A DNA stretch of 64,000 nt, from assembly GCA_022072165.1 (NCBI GenBank), contig JAJVIF010000001.1, forward strand, positions 124,001-188,000, written 5' to 3'. Positions within the stretch are counted from its first letter, which is position 1. Each line of letters begins with the position of its first letter. The notes beneath the pieces are model-generated. The model did no database searches, had not been told where the DNA came from, and was given only the letters and a program-made list of their open reading frames with translations. This document shows positions 1 through 9,044 of this stretch, one piece after another. This stretch comes from a bacterium (GTDB lineage: Bacteria; JAJVIF01). A program made the translations under genes and the position numbers.

Positions 1-101
1 TCGACTACGGCCAGGAGCCGGCCAAGACCACCTATGGCGTCGTTGGCGTCACCGTCTGGATCTACCGCGGTGATGTCGCCCACGCCTTCAAGGGGAATTA
101 G
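1..101 (+). CDS. rpsC: 30S ribosomal protein S3, C-terminal end (partial)
   Basis: The window opens inside this gene. Reading frame 3 gives 32 residues ending at TAG (99-101), with the conserved S3 tail [17 protein letters not shown]3 sits at the mRNA entry tunnel of the small subunit. The position directly before rplP is the standard order, and the stop codon overlaps the rplP ribosome-binding site. Confidence 0.95.
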   Translation, partial: DYGQEPAKTTYGVVGVTVWIYRGDVAHAFKGN

Positions 102-110
102 GAGCCACCG

Positions 111-518
111 ATGCTGCAGCCCAAGCGCCTGAAATGGCGCCGCCCGCACCGGATCTACCCGACCGGCTACGCCTGGAAGGGAAATCAGATCAGCTTCGGG
201 GAATATGGCCTCCAGGCGACCTCGGGCGCCCGGATCACGGCCCGGCAGATCGAAGCCGCCCGTATCGCCATGACCCGCAAGATCAAGCGCGGTGGCAAGA
301 TCTGGATCCGGATCTTCCCCCACCAGGTCATCACCTCCAAGCCACTGGAGACTCGCATGGGGAAAGGGAAGGGCTCGCCCGACCACTACGTCGCGCTGGT
401 CCGCCCCGGCACCATGATGTTCGAGATGAGTGGCGTCCCGGTCGACCTGGCCAAAGCCGCCATGCGCCTGGCGAAGTACAAACTGCCCTGCCGCACCCAG
501 TTCGTGGTGAAGCAGTAA
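111..518 (+). CDS. rplP: 50S ribosomal protein L16
   Basis: This 135-residue protein matches L16 in length (about 137) and motifs: [11 protein letters not shown] at the N-terminus, then [12 protein letters not shown] and a [12 protein letters not shown] stretch near residue 84. L16 binds 23S rRNA near the A-site tRNA elbow. It starts 9 nt after rpsC, with GGAGCC as ribosome-binding site, and is followed by rpmC as in most bacteria. Nothing unusual is seen. Confidence 0.97.
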   Translation: MLQPKRLKWRRPHRIYPTGYAWKGNQISFGEYGLQATSGARITARQIEAARIAMTRKIKRGGKIWIRIFPHQVITSKPLETRMGKGKGSPDHYVALVRPGTMMFEMSGVPVDLAKAAMRLAKYKLPCRTQFVVKQ

Positions 519-531
519 AGGAGGCCCGCCC

Positions 532-732
532 ATGAAGTCCGATGCCAGCCTGGCGGATCTGCGGAACCTGCCGGATCAGGAACTGGGCAAGAAGTACAGC
601 GAGCTCAAGCGAAAGCTGTATGACGCCCGGATGCGGATCCAGGGCCTGCCCTCCTCGGAAATCCGCCGTACGCGGCGCACTGTCGCCCAACTCCTGACCA
701 TTGCCCGCGAACGCGGCCTGCGTATCTCCTAA
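532..732 (+). CDS. rpmC: 50S ribosomal protein L29
   Basis: This is a 66-residue helical protein of normal L29 size. It has the helix-loop-helix pattern (ADLRNLPDQEL, then RRTRRTVAQLLTIARERGL). L29 lies at the peptide exit tunnel and helps dock trigger factor and SRP. An AAAGGAGG ribosome-binding site lies just before the ATG, between rplP and rpsQ in the usual order. Confidence 0.95.
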   Translation: MKSDASLADLRNLPDQELGKKYSELKRKLYDARMRIQGLPSSEIRRTRRTVAQLLTIARERGLRIS

Positions 733-754
733 AGGAGCCGAGGAAGTCACCAGC

Positions 755-1021
755 ATGGGAACTGAGACCGGTACTCCCGTCAAGCGCGTCCTGCGCGGCC
801 GGGTCAAGAGCACCAAGATGCAGAAGACCATCGTGGTCGTGGTCGAGCGCACCAAGCGCCATCGGCTCTACGAAAAGGTGCTGCGCGAGCATAAGCACTA
901 CATGGCCCACGATCCCGAAGAGACCGCCCATGAAGGGGACTTCGTCGAGATCATCGAGCACCGGCCCCTGTCCCGGCACAAGCGCTGGGCCCTCCACAAG
1001 ATTCTCGAGCGTGCCCGCTAA
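755..1021 (+). CDS. rpsQ: 30S ribosomal protein S17
   Basis: This 88-residue OB-fold protein has the S17 motifs RGRVKSTKMQKTIVV and a C-terminal RPLSRHKRWAL. An in-frame start exists upstream at 701 inside rpmC, but the ATG at 755 follows a GGAG/GAGG stretch (734-744) and gives the normal length. S17 binds 16S rRNA early in small-subunit assembly. It lies between rpmC and rplN. Confidence 0.95.
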   Translation: MGTETGTPVKRVLRGRVKSTKMQKTIVVVVERTKRHRLYEKVLREHKHYMAHDPEETAHEGDFVEIIEHRPLSRHKRWALHKILERAR

Positions 1022-1035
1022 GGAGACCCTGACCG

Positions 1036-1407
1036 ATGATTCAGACCGAAAGCCGGCTTAAGGTCGCGGATAACTCCGGTGCCAAAGAACTCCTGGTGAT
1101 CCAGGTGATGGGCGGCACGCGGCGACGCTATGGCTCCATTGGAGACATCGTCAAAGCCGCCGTCAAAAAGGCGATCCCCGAGGGGACCGTGAAAAAAGGT
1201 GACGTGGTCCGGGCGGTCATCGTCCGCACCCGCAAAGAAGTCAGCCGTCCGGATGGCAGCAAGATCCGGTTCGATGACAACGCCGCCGTGATCATCGGCA
1301 AGACCGATGAGAACCCGGTGGGAACCCGCGTCTTCGGCCCCGTGGGCCGGGAGCTCCGCGAGAAGCGGTTCATGAAGATCGTCTCGCTCTCCCCCGAGGT
1401 TCTGTAG
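1036..1407 (+). CDS. rplN: 50S ribosomal protein L14
   Basis: This 123-residue protein begins [19 protein letters not shown], the diagnostic L14 N-terminus, and ends in [13 protein letters not shown]14 binds 23S rRNA at the subunit interface and is the docking site of the silencing factor RsfS. An AAGGAG site precedes the ATG. Length and order are standard. Confidence 0.98.
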   Translation: MIQTESRLKVADNSGAKELLVIQVMGGTRRRYGSIGDIVKAAVKKAIPEGTVKKGDVVRAVIVRTRKEVSRPDGSKIRFDDNAAVIIGKTDENPVGTRVFGPVGRELREKRFMKIVSLSPEVL

Positions 1408-1443
1408 TAGCGACGGCGAGACCGTCAGGAAGGAGTGCCCGCT

Positions 1444-1794
1444 ATGGCGCGCACGATGGGGCCGACACTGAAGGCCCTGCATCAGATGAAGCTTCACGTC
1501 AAGACCGGCGACACCGTCCGGATCCTGGCGGGGAAGGACCGGGATAAGACCGGCAAAATCCTGACCGTCGACCGGGAGCGTCGGCGCGTGGTCGTGGAGG
1601 GCGTCAACGTCCATAAGCGGTTCCGCAAAGGCCCCACCCGGGGCCAGGGCGAGATCGTGGAACAGCCCCTTCCCGTGCATGCGTCCAACGTCATGCTGGT
1701 CTGCCCCCATTGCGGCGCGACCACCCGCACCAAGGCGGGCTTCGAGGGCGAGAAAAAGGTCCGTATGTGCCGGAAGTGCGAGGCGGTCGTTTAG
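1444..1794 (+). CDS. rplX: 50S ribosomal protein L24 with C-terminal zinc ribbon
   Basis: This 116-residue protein has the KOW motif (TGDTVRILAGKDRDKTGKI, about residues 19-38), followed by a two-CxxC zinc ribbon (CPHC near residue 86, CRKC near residue 111). Such a ribbon occurs in the longer L24 form. L24 nucleates 50S assembly near the exit tunnel. The ATG at 1444 was chosen because AGGAAGGAG ends at 1435; an in-frame GTG at 1435 lies inside that site. Confidence 0.95.
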   Translation: MARTMGPTLKALHQMKLHVKTGDTVRILAGKDRDKTGKILTVDRERRRVVVEGVNVHKRFRKGPTRGQGEIVEQPLPVHASNVMLVCPHCGATTRTKAGFEGEKKVRMCRKCEAVV

Positions 1795-1822
1795 ACCGGC
1801 TCCAGGAGGAGACTGACGAACC

Positions 1823-2533
1823 ATGGCAAAAGCACCAGCAGCAAAGAAGGGCGGCGGCAAGCCAGCACCCAAGGGGGGCGGCGGTGGCCCCATGGGCGCT
1901 CCCTCCAAGGCGAAGGTCAAGAGCGGCGCCAAGATTGAAGGCGAAGGCCCGCAGTATGCCCCCAGCCAGGCCGGCCTCCGGATGCGCCAGCGGATGCAGG
2001 AAATCGTCATCCCCACCATGAAGCAGGAGTTCGGCTGGACCAATGTCCATCAGGTGCCGAAGATCCTCAAAGTCGTGGTGAACATCGGGATCGGCGAGGG
2101 CTCCAAGGACATCAAACAAATCGAAAGCGCCATGGAGGAGCTGGCGGCCATCACCGGTCAGCGCCCCGTCATCACCCGCGCCCGGAAGTCGGTGGCGGCC
2201 TACAAGATTCGCGAGGGGATGCCGATCGGCACGATGGTCACCCTGCGCGGTGGTGGGATGTACGACTTCCTCGACAAGCTCTTCAACATCGCGCTCCCCC
2301 GGGTGCGCGACTTCCAGGGGCTGAACCCGAACGCGTTCGATACGCGCGGGAACTACACCATGGGGCTGCGCGAACAGATCGTGTTCCCCGAGATCGACTA
2401 CGACAAGATCACCCGCGTCCGCGGGATGGACATCACGATCGTGACTTCCGCCAGGGATGACGTTGCAGCCCGACGCCTCCTGGAACTCCTGGGACTGCCG
2501 CTGCGCAAACCCCGGGCCGCGAAAGCCGCCTAA
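1823..2533 (+). CDS. rplE: 50S ribosomal protein L5 with basic N-terminal extension
   Basis: The L5 core is clear: a [21 protein letters not shown] block near residue 72, an [10 protein letters not shown] motif and a [10 protein letters not shown] motif. L5 is usually about 180 residues, but this one has 236. The excess is an N-terminal extension of roughly 55 residues rich in Ala, Gly, Lys and Pro. An AGGAGG site precedes ATG 1823, so the extension appears to be translated. L5 contacts 5S rRNA and the P-site tRNA. Confidence 0.95.
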   Translation: MAKAPAAKKGGGKPAPKGGGGGPMGAPSKAKVKSGAKIEGEGPQYAPSQAGLRMRQRMQEIVIPTMKQEFGWTNVHQVPKILKVVVNIGIGEGSKDIKQIESAMEELAAITGQRPVITRARKSVAAYKIREGMPIGTMVTLRGGGMYDFLDKLFNIALPRVRDFQGLNPNAFDTRGNYTMGLREQIVFPEIDYDKITRVRGMDITIVTSARDDVAARRLLELLGLPLRKPRAAKAA

Positions 2534-2577
2534 CCACGTTCTCGTATAGCCTGGAACAAGAGGAACAGGACACCAGT

Positions 2578-2766
2578 ATGGCCAAGACCAGCGTCATCAT
2601 GCGGAACCGCCCGGGACACAAAAAGTACGCCGTGCAGTACCGGAATCGCTGCCAGCTGTGCGGACGGCCCCACGGGGTTTTCCGCAAGTTCAAGCTCTGC
2701 CGTATCTGCCTGCGGGAACTGGCCCACGCCGGTCAGGTCCCCGGACTCAAGAAGGCTTCCTGGTAA
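2578..2766 (+). CDS. rpsZ: 30S ribosomal protein S14, zinc-binding short type
   Basis: This 62-residue protein is the zinc-dependent short form of S14. It carries CQLC and CRIC motifs spaced by 12 residues and the C-terminal KKASW. S14 lies in the head of the small subunit. The position between rplE and rpsH is standard. No zinc-free paralogue is visible in this window. Confidence 0.96.
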   Translation: MAKTSVIMRNRPGHKKYAVQYRNRCQLCGRPHGVFRKFKLCRICLRELAHAGQVPGLKKASW

Positions 2767-2809
2767 GTAACAGCGTCACGGTAACCGACGCGAGGAGAGA
2801 CACACGCCG

Positions 2810-3208
2810 ATGGTCATGACAGACCCGATCGCGGACATGATCACCCGCCTGCGCAATGGGGCCCGCAGCCTCAAGCCGACGGTGGATGTGCCGTACAGCA
2901 AGCTCAAGTGGAACATCGCCCACGTGATGTACACCGATGGCTACATCAACGGCTACGATCAGCGCTACGTGGGCGATGAGCTCATGATCCGCATCTATCT
3001 GAAGTACATCGACCCCAAGACCCCGCTGCTGAGTAACCTCACGCGGGTGTCGAAACCGGGCCGTCGTAAGTACGTCAAGAAGCAGGAACTGCCTTACGTC
3101 CTGTCGGGCCTGGGCTCCGGTGTGATCTCCACCTCCCGGGGTGTCATGTCCCTCACCGAAGCCCGCAAAGCCGGTCTCGGCGGGGAAGTCCTCTTTACTC
3201 TCTACTAG
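2810..3208 (+). CDS. rpsH: 30S ribosomal protein S8
   Basis: This 132-residue protein has the S8 N-terminus MTDPIADMITRLRNG, the SKPGRRKYV motif and the C-terminal SRGVMSLTEARKAGLGGEVL. S8 binds helix 21 of 16S rRNA and represses the spc operon in E. coli. ATG 2810 fits the GAGGAGAG site (2792-2799) best. ATG 2816, two codons later, would give the textbook N-terminus. Confidence 0.97.
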   Translation: MVMTDPIADMITRLRNGARSLKPTVDVPYSKLKWNIAHVMYTDGYINGYDQRYVGDELMIRIYLKYIDPKTPLLSNLTRVSKPGRRKYVKKQELPYVLSGLGSGVISTSRGVMSLTEARKAGLGGEVLFTLY

Positions 3209-3245
3209 TTCGTCGGCCTAGTCCGCCCGCCAGGGAGCACGAGCC

Positions 3246-3797
3246 ATGTCGCGCATCGGTAAGCAGCCCATCACGATCCCCGCTGGCGTCACCGTCACCA
3301 TTGACGGGTCGAGCGTCACGACCAAGGGCCCCAAGGGAGACCTCACCCTCTCCGATATCCTGCCTGCGGTGACCATCCGCCAGGAGGAGAATCAGCTCCT
3401 GGTCGAGGATGCTGTCGAAAGCAACAAGGGTGGATCCGCCTACCGGGGACTCTATCGGTCTCTCCTGGCGAACAACGTGCATGGAGTCTCCACCGGGTTT
3501 ACCCGGATCCTGGACTTCATCGGGGTCGGGTATCGCTGCTCCGTCGAGGGCAACCAACTCAAGCTGGAGGTGGGGTACTCGATGCCGAAGTACCTCACCC
3601 TCCCTCCCGGCGTCAAAGCCAGCGTTGAGAAAAACACCATCCTGACACTGGAAGGACCTGACAAGCAGGTCCTCGGCCAGTTCGCCGCCCACATCCGGGC
3701 CTTCCGGCCACCGGAGCCCTACAAGGGGAAGGGCATTAAGTATCGCGAAGAGACCATCCGCCGGAAGGCCGGGAAGGCTGGTGGCAAGGGCAAATAA
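3246..3797 (+). CDS. rplF: 50S ribosomal protein L6
   Basis: This 183-residue protein starts MSRIGKQPITIPAGVTVTI and contains the C-terminal signature RPPEPYKGKGIKY, both diagnostic for L6. L6 lies near the sarcin-ricin loop and the elongation-factor binding site. A GGGAGCACGAGCC stretch precedes the ATG. Length and order are standard. Confidence 0.98.
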   Translation: MSRIGKQPITIPAGVTVTIDGSSVTTKGPKGDLTLSDILPAVTIRQEENQLLVEDAVESNKGGSAYRGLYRSLLANNVHGVSTGFTRILDFIGVGYRCSVEGNQLKLEVGYSMPKYLTLPPGVKASVEKNTILTLEGPDKQVLGQFAAHIRAFRPPEPYKGKGIKYREETIRRKAGKAGGKGK

Positions 3798-3829
3798 GCC
3801 CGCGCTACCTGAGGAGCAGGACACACACG

Positions 3830-4195
3830 ATGCCTGGACGCAACAAAACCGAACTCCGACAGCGCCGCCACTTCCGTCTCCGGAAGAAGGTGCATGGCAC
3901 CCCGGAACGACCCCGGCTGGCGGTCTTCAAGAGCAACCTGCACTTCTATGCGCAGGTGATCGACGACGAGTCGGGCCGGACCCTGGCAAGCGCGAGTACG
4001 CTGGCCACCGCCCTGCGCCCCACCCTCGCCCACAGCGGCAACACGTCCGCCGCAGTCGCGGTCGCCCAGCAGCTCGCTGAAGCCGCTAAGGGTGCCGGGG
4101 TCAGCAAAGTCGTCTTCGATCACGGCGGCTTTGGCTACCGTGGCAAGATCAAAGCCTTCGCCGATGCTGCCCGCGCCGCGGGACTCGACTTCTAA
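3830..4195 (+). CDS. rplR: 50S ribosomal protein L18
   Basis: This 121-residue protein has the L18 features [32 protein letters not shown] and the C-terminal [22 protein letters not shown]. It binds 5S rRNA together with L5. A GAGGAGCAGGA site precedes the ATG. Size and context are normal. Confidence 0.97.
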   Translation: MPGRNKTELRQRRHFRLRKKVHGTPERPRLAVFKSNLHFYAQVIDDESGRTLASASTLATALRPTLAHSGNTSAAVAVAQQLAEAAKGAGVSKVVFDHGGFGYRGKIKAFADAARAAGLDF

Positions 4196-4221
4196 GTCCG
4201 ACTCAGGAGACCTACGCACAG

Positions 4222-4839
4222 ATGCTTACCATCCATCGCCATCCGGATGACACCGTCGCCCCCGAAGCGCCCGAAGTGGCGGAAGTTGGCGCGGTGGCAG
4301 CCCCGACGGTCTGGTCCTCGGACGCCCCTTCGGAATTCCCCGATGAAGCCACAGGACCCCGGGAGTTCGAGGAAAAGATCATCCACATCAACCGCGTGGC
4401 AAAAGTGGTCAAGGGTGGTCGTCGCTTCGGCTTCACCGCGCTGGTCTGCGTGGGCGACAAGCATGGCAATGTCGGGCTCGGCTACGGCAAGGCGAATGAA
4501 GTCGCTGGCGCCATCAAGAAAGGCGTCGACCAGGCCCGCAAGAATCTGAAGAAGGTGCCGATCCGGGATGGCGCCCGGACGATTCCCCACCAGATCGAAG
4601 CGAGCTTTGGCGCGGCTGATGTTCTGATCAAGCCCGCCAAGGACGGTACCGGCGTCATTGCTGGTGGACCCATGCGCGCGATTCTCGAAATCGCCGGCTA
4701 CCATAACGTGGTCGCCAAGTCGATGGGGACCAAGAATCAGATCAACGTCGCCAAGGCGACCATGAAAGCCCTGCAGTCCCTCAAGGATCCGGCCGCGTAC
4801 ATGGCCGCCCGGAAGCGGACGCCTGAGAACTACGCCTAA
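4222..4839 (+). CDS. rpsE: 30S ribosomal protein S5 with acidic N-terminal extension
   Basis: The S5 core is evident: [20 protein letters not shown] (dsRBD-like fold), [10 protein letters not shown] and [18 protein letters not shown]. The protein is 205 residues against the usual 165 or so. The first 50 or so residues are an acidic Pro/Ala/Glu-rich extension. S5 helps set translational accuracy at the mRNA channel. AGGAGACC precedes ATG 4222, so the extension is likely real. Confidence 0.95.
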   Translation: MLTIHRHPDDTVAPEAPEVAEVGAVAAPTVWSSDAPSEFPDEATGPREFEEKIIHINRVAKVVKGGRRFGFTALVCVGDKHGNVGLGYGKANEVAGAIKKGVDQARKNLKKVPIRDGARTIPHQIEASFGAADVLIKPAKDGTGVIAGGPMRAILEIAGYHNVVAKSMGTKNQINVAKATMKALQSLKDPAAYMAARKRTPENYA

Positions 4840-4884
4840 CCTGGCAGATCCCGCCAGCGATCCCTGGCGAAGGAGCAGCGACAG

Positions 4885-5397
4885 ATGAGCAGCACCCCCG
4901 AGACCGGATTCTCCCTTGGCAGTCTGCCCAAGGACCCGGGCACACATCAGGAGAGGAAGCGCCTCGGACGGGGCGCGGGGAGCCATGGCCGCTACTCCAC
5001 CAAGGGCGCGAATGGTCAGAAGCAGCGCTCCGGTCGTGGGAAAGGACCGAAGTTCAACTCCGGTGCGATTCCCCTGTACCGCCGGCTGCCGAAGCATCGG
5101 GGCTTCCGCCGCAACTGGGTTGATCAGTATCAGGTCATCAATCTCCAGGACCTGGACAAGCTCCCCGAAGGGACGCCGGTGACCCCGGATGCCCTCGTCC
5201 AGCTCGGCCTCATTCGCACCACCAAACTGCCGGTGAAGCTCCTCGGTTCCGGGGAACTGCAGCGCGGTCTGAAAATCACAGTCCACGCAGTCTCGGCTTC
5301 GGCGAAAGAAGCCATCGAGAAAGTCGGGGGCTCAATCGAGCTGGCCCCCTGGCATTTCAAGGGGAAAGTCATTGAGCGACCCGGACGGGCAGCCTAA
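4885..5397 (+). CDS. rplO: 50S ribosomal protein L15
   Basis: This 170-residue protein has the Gly/Arg-rich L15 N-terminus (KRLGRGAGSHGRYSTKGANG), then LYRRLPKHRGF and the C-terminal VHAVSASAKEAIEKVGGSI. L15 is a late-assembling 23S rRNA-binding protein. It has about 15 extra N-terminal residues compared with the commonest form. AAGGAGCAGCGAC precedes the ATG. Confidence 0.95.
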   Translation: MSSTPETGFSLGSLPKDPGTHQERKRLGRGAGSHGRYSTKGANGQKQRSGRGKGPKFNSGAIPLYRRLPKHRGFRRNWVDQYQVINLQDLDKLPEGTPVTPDALVQLGLIRTTKLPVKLLGSGELQRGLKITVHAVSASAKEAIEKVGGSIELAPWHFKGKVIERPGRAA

Positions 5398-5490
5398 GTC
5401 CATGCTGGATGCCGGCCCGTCCTCCTTCACCGGACCCCGTCCGCCAGCTGGCGTACGGCCCCCGGTTGGGCAGCGCTGCAAGGAGCCCTC

Positions 5491-6804
5491 ATGAGTGCCA
5501 ACGCCCCCACCCAGAAAGTCAACTACCTCGAAACGTACGCCATCGCGTGGAGCATCCCGGAACTCCGGGAACGCTTCCTCTTTGTGCTGGCGATGTTCGG
5601 GCTCTACGTCATTGGGAGTCACATCCCGATCCCCGGGGTGAACCCCGAGGCGATCCAGAACTTCCTGGGACAGCACGGTGGTGGAGCCCTCGGGCTCCTC
5701 GACATCTTCTCTGGCGGGAACTTCGCCCGCATTTCCATCTTCGCCCTGGGCATCATGCCCTACATCAACGCCAGCATTATCTTCAACCTGCTGGTGGTGG
5801 TCTTCCCGGCGCTCGAAGCGCTACAGAAGGAAGGCGAGTCCGGGCGACGCGTAATCGCCCAGTACACGCGGTACGCGACCGTAGTGCTGGCGGCCATCCA
5901 GGGCTTCGCGCTCCTCATGACCTTCCGCAACGCCAGCCCGCCGCTGCTGCTGAATGACGCCTGGTACAACTACGTCTTCGTTATCCTCTGTCTCATTGCC
6001 GGGACCAGCTTCCTGATGTTCCTCGGCGAGCTGATCACGGAGCGGGGCATTGGCAATGGCGTGTCGCTGATCATCTTCATCGGCATCGTCGCGGCCCTGC
6101 CGACGTACCTTGGGTCGGACCTCATCAGCCAGTCGACTAACTTCGACCGGGTCAAGCTCTTCGGGACCTTCCTGGCGCTGACCGCCGTGATTGTCTTCGG
6201 CATCACCTACGTCCACCTGGCGGAACGGCGGATCCAGATTCGCTATGCCCGCAGCCAGGCGGGCGGCGGCGCGGGGAGCTACATGCACTATCTCCCCATG
6301 AAGGTCAACATGGCCGGGGTGATTCCGATCATCTTCTCAGTCTCCCTGTTGCTCTTCCCGACCACAATCGGCTCCTTCTTTCCACCAGATTCGCCGTACT
6401 ACATCTGGTCCACGACCTTCTATGGGAGCTGGTATTACTACCTGCTCGACTTTCTCCTGATCGTGGTCTTCACGTTCTTCTACACGGCGGTCATCTTTAA
6501 CCCGAAGGATGTCGCGGAAAACCTGAAGAAGAACGGCGGATTCCTGCCAGGCGTCCGCCCGGGCAAACCGACCGCTGACTATCTGGCCCGCATCCTGGAG
6601 CGCCTGACACTCATTGGTGGCATCTACCTGGCGATGGTCTCCGTGGTTCCAAGTGCGTTCTTCACGAATGCGCTGCCCAACGTGACCTCCCTGCAGTCCC
6701 TCTCCGGGACCAGTATCCTGATCGTGGTCGGTGTCGCCATCGATACCGTCCGTGAGCTGGATGCCCGCATCACCATGCTCAAGTACCGCACGGAGTTGCG
6801 GTAA
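5491..6804 (+). CDS. secY: Protein translocase subunit SecY
   Basis: This 437-residue protein has about ten hydrophobic segments. Motifs include SHIPIPGVN (plug region), GIMPYINASII, GIGNGVSLIIF and the cytoplasmic NPKDVAENLKKNGGFLPGVRPG. SecY forms the protein-conducting channel with SecE and SecG. It lies 93 nt after rplO and before adk, its common location. AAGGAGCC precedes ATG 5491. Confidence 0.98.
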   Translation: MSANAPTQKVNYLETYAIAWSIPELRERFLFVLAMFGLYVIGSHIPIPGVNPEAIQNFLGQHGGGALGLLDIFSGGNFARISIFALGIMPYINASIIFNLLVVVFPALEALQKEGESGRRVIAQYTRYATVVLAAIQGFALLMTFRNASPPLLLNDAWYNYVFVILCLIAGTSFLMFLGELITERGIGNGVSLIIFIGIVAALPTYLGSDLISQSTNFDRVKLFGTFLALTAVIVFGITYVHLAERRIQIRYARSQAGGGAGSYMHYLPMKVNMAGVIPIIFSVSLLLFPTTIGSFFPPDSPYYIWSTTFYGSWYYYLLDFLLIVVFTFFYTAVIFNPKDVAENLKKNGGFLPGVRPGKPTADYLARILERLTLIGGIYLAMVSVVPSAFFTNALPNVTSLQSLSGTSILIVVGVAIDTVRELDARITMLKYRTELR

Positions 6805-6831
6805 GTCCCCCGGGAGACCCCAGCGCTGCCA

Positions 6832-7551
6832 ATGTCGACTCCATCGCCAGCCCCCGTCCCTTCCACTGCCGAAACCGGTGGTCCGACCCGGACTGTCTTC
6901 TTCGGTCCTCCCGGAGCGGGGAAGGGGACCCAGGCGAACCTGATCACCGCGCGTCACCAGCTCCCGGTCATGGACATGGGCGCGACCATCCGCAAAGCCA
7001 TTAAAGAGGGCACGCCGGCGGGTGAGAAAGCCAAAGAGTTCGTGGAGCGGGGCGCACTGGTACCGCCGGAGATCGTCATTGAGATGGCTCTGGAGCGGCT
7101 GAGCCAGCCCGAGTTCCAGGGATCCTGGATCCTCGATGGCTTCCCCCGGTCGATTCAGCAGGCAGAGGCACTGGAAGCCTGGCTGCAGGAGCCGACGCAT
7201 CAGGGACGCTTTGTCGTGGTGAACTTCCACGCGGATCCCGAAGCGCTGGTGGAACGACTCTCCGGACGGCTCATCTGCCCGCAGTGCGCCACCGTGTTCA
7301 ATCTCCAGTTCAATCCGCCTGCCCAACCCGATGTCTGCACCGAGTGCGGCCATCTCGGCCTCACCCGTCGCAAAGACGACGAGCCGGATGTGATTCGCAA
7401 CCGACTCCAGGTCTACCAGAACGAAACCCAACCCCTGATCGACTTTTACACCCAGCGCGGCGTCCTGGTGACTGTGGACGCCATGCAGGAAATCGGACTC
7501 GTGACCGCCGCGGTGGAAACCGCTCTCGGCTGGTCGAACGGAGCGGTCTGA
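6832..7551 (+). CDS. adk: Adenylate kinase with zinc-type lid
   Basis: Adenylate kinase interconverts AMP, ATP and ADP. The P-loop [10 protein letters not shown] lies at residues 24-33, followed by the AMP-binding DGFPRS. The LID carries CPQC and CTEC, so it is the zinc-containing long-lid form. A Ser/Pro-rich extension of about 20 residues precedes the core, giving 239 residues against roughly 215. Only 2 nt separate it from infA. A map gene, often found between adk and infA, is absent here and lies at 63570. Confidence 0.96.
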   Translation: MSTPSPAPVPSTAETGGPTRTVFFGPPGAGKGTQANLITARHQLPVMDMGATIRKAIKEGTPAGEKAKEFVERGALVPPEIVIEMALERLSQPEFQGSWILDGFPRSIQQAEALEAWLQEPTHQGRFVVVNFHADPEALVERLSGRLICPQCATVFNLQFNPPAQPDVCTECGHLGLTRRKDDEPDVIRNRLQVYQNETQPLIDFYTQRGVLVTVDAMQEIGLVTAAVETALGWSNGAV

Positions 7552-7553
7552 GC

Positions 7554-7772
7554 ATGGCTAAAGAAGATGCCATAGAAATCGAAGGCAAGGTCGACGAAGC
7601 GCTGCCGAACGCCATGTTCCGGGTGACGCTCGATAACGGCCACAAGATCCTGGCGTATGTTTCGGGCAAGATCCGGATGCACTTTATCCGCATCCTGCCG
7701 GGCGACCGGGTGAAAGTGGAGCTGAGCCCCTATGACCTGGAGCGGGGCCGGATTGTGTACCGGTATAAGTAG
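7554..7772 (+). CDS. infA: Translation initiation factor IF-1
   Basis: This 72-residue S1-fold protein matches IF-1: [19 protein letters not shown], then [20 protein letters not shown] and the C-terminal [11 protein letters not shown]-1 occupies the A site during initiation. It starts 2 nt after the adk stop, so the two are probably translationally coupled. Confidence 0.98.
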   Translation: MAKEDAIEIEGKVDEALPNAMFRVTLDNGHKILAYVSGKIRMHFIRILPGDRVKVELSPYDLERGRIVYRYK

Positions 7773-7832
7773 GGGGCTGGCTGGAGCCGGGGAGAGTGAG
7801 TTCGCGCGCTGGAAATTTGTGGAAAATACCGC

Positions 7833-7860
7833 TTGCATCACTGCCTCAGAGTCGTATAAT
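7833..7860 (+). promoter_or_regulatory. Sigma70-type promoter for rpmJ and the alpha operon
   Basis: A TTGCAT -35 box (7833-7838) and a perfect TATAAT -10 box (7855-7860) are separated by 16 nt, in the only sizeable gap between infA and rpmJ. It would start a transcript covering rpmJ through rpsI. Confidence 0.8.
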
Positions 7861-7904
7861 CCCCTCTTTGCTGCCCCTGCTCAGGCGGGGGCTGGAGGTG
7901 TCCC

Positions 7905-8018
7905 ATGAAAGTCCGGGCCAGCGTCAAGAAGATCTGCAGCCTCTGCAAGGTCATCAAGCGCCACGGGGTTATCCGGGTCATTTGCAAAGACCCGAATCAT
8001 AAGCAGCGCCAGGGGTAA
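7905..8018 (+). CDS. rpmJ: 50S ribosomal protein L36, zinc type
   Basis: This is a 37-residue protein, [20 protein letters not shown] then [17 protein letters not shown]. The zinc ligands are present as CxxC (residues 11 and 14), a Cys at 27 and a His at 32. L36 stabilises 23S rRNA near the factor-binding centre. A CTGGAGG site precedes the ATG, and it is the first gene after the promoter at 7833-7860. Confidence 0.97.
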   Translation: MKVRASVKKICSLCKVIKRHGVIRVICKDPNHKQRQG

Positions 8019-8030
8019 AGGAGCCAGCGG

Positions 8031-8441
8031 ATGGCACGCATCTCGGGGGTGGACCTCCCCCGTACCAAGCAGGTATGGATCGGTCTCCAGTACATCTATG
8101 GCGTCGGTCGCACCCGGGCGAAGCGGATCTGTGATGCCGCGAAAGTCCCGGAGACCATGAAGGTGCAGGACCTCTCGGAAGAGCAGGTCTCCTCGCTGCG
8201 TACCATCATCGACAAGGGCATTCCCCTCGCCGATGGCACCCGCGAAGTCTTCCGCGTCGAGGGGGACCTCAAGCGCGAAGTCACCGAAAACATCAAGCGG
8301 CTGATAGAAATCGGCTGCTACCGCGGACTCCGCCATCGCCGGGGTCTGCCGGTGCGCGGCCAGCGCACCCACACCAACGCCCGCACCCGCAAAGGGCCCT
8401 CCCGACCGGTGGCTGGCAAGAAGAAGGTCGGCAAGAAGTAA
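8031..8441 (+). CDS. rpsM: 30S ribosomal protein S13
   Basis: This 136-residue protein has the S13 N-terminus [19 protein letters not shown], the helix-two-turn-helix [11 protein letters not shown], and the basic tail [21 protein letters not shown]13 contacts P-site tRNA and L5 across the subunit bridge. AAAGGAG precedes it, 12 nt after rpmJ. It is about 10 residues longer than average at the C-terminus. Confidence 0.97.
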   Translation: MARISGVDLPRTKQVWIGLQYIYGVGRTRAKRICDAAKVPETMKVQDLSEEQVSSLRTIIDKGIPLADGTREVFRVEGDLKREVTENIKRLIEIGCYRGLRHRRGLPVRGQRTHTNARTRKGPSRPVAGKKKVGKK

Positions 8442-8606
8442 TCGACCCGGATCTGACGCCACCGGTGACCGCCCGGTGTCGGACCTGCCCTGTGGGGCCG
8501 GTGCAGATCCATTCCCTGGAACCCTGGTGGTTCGAATGCGAGTACCGGCGACAGGGCGCCGATGTCAGGTGCACGACACCTACATACGCGGTCGAAGGAG
8601 AGCAGC

Positions 8607-9032
8607 ATGCCCCCTCGAGGGAAAGCCGGCGCTTCTGGCGCCAGCAGCAAGAAGGGCGGCGCCGCCAAGCGGCGCGTCAAGCGCAATATTCCCCGTGGTG
8701 TTGCCACGGTGAAGTCCACCTTCAATAACACCATCGTGAGCATCAGCGACCCGGAAGGCAATGTCCTGGCGTGGTCGTCGGGCGGGGTCCAGGGGTTCAA
8801 GGGGTCCAAAAAGTCGACCCCCTTCGCCGCGACCCTGTCGGCTCAGTCCTGTGCGCGCAAGGTCCTCGATATGGGGATGAAGACGGTGGAGGTTTATACC
8901 CGCGGACCGGGCTCGGGCCGCGAGTCAGCGATCCGGGGCCTCATGGCCTCCGGACTCGACCTCACCATCATCCGCGATGTCACCGCCATCCCCCACAACG
9001 GTTGCCGCCCCAAGAAGCGGCGCCGGGTCTAG
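8607..9032 (+). CDS. rpsK: 30S ribosomal protein S11
   Basis: This 141-residue protein contains the S11 motifs [30 protein letters not shown] and the C-terminal [18 protein letters not shown]11 forms the platform with S6 and S18. ATG 8607 follows GAAGGAGAG; an upstream in-frame ATG at 8562 has no ribosome-binding site. A gap of 165 nt separates it from rpsM, wider than elsewhere in this operon. Confidence 0.96.
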   Translation: MPPRGKAGASGASSKKGGAAKRRVKRNIPRGVATVKSTFNNTIVSISDPEGNVLAWSSGGVQGFKGSKKSTPFAATLSAQSCARKVLDMGMKTVEVYTRGPGSGRESAIRGLMASGLDLTIIRDVTAIPHNGCRPKKRRRV

Positions 9033-9044
9033 GAGCGACCAGCC

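Noticed and set aside
8442-8606. A missing gene between rpsM and rpsK
   Set aside because: The 165-nt gap has no frame with a ribosome-binding site and no recognisable protein; it may be a leader for rpsK but no clear structure was seen.
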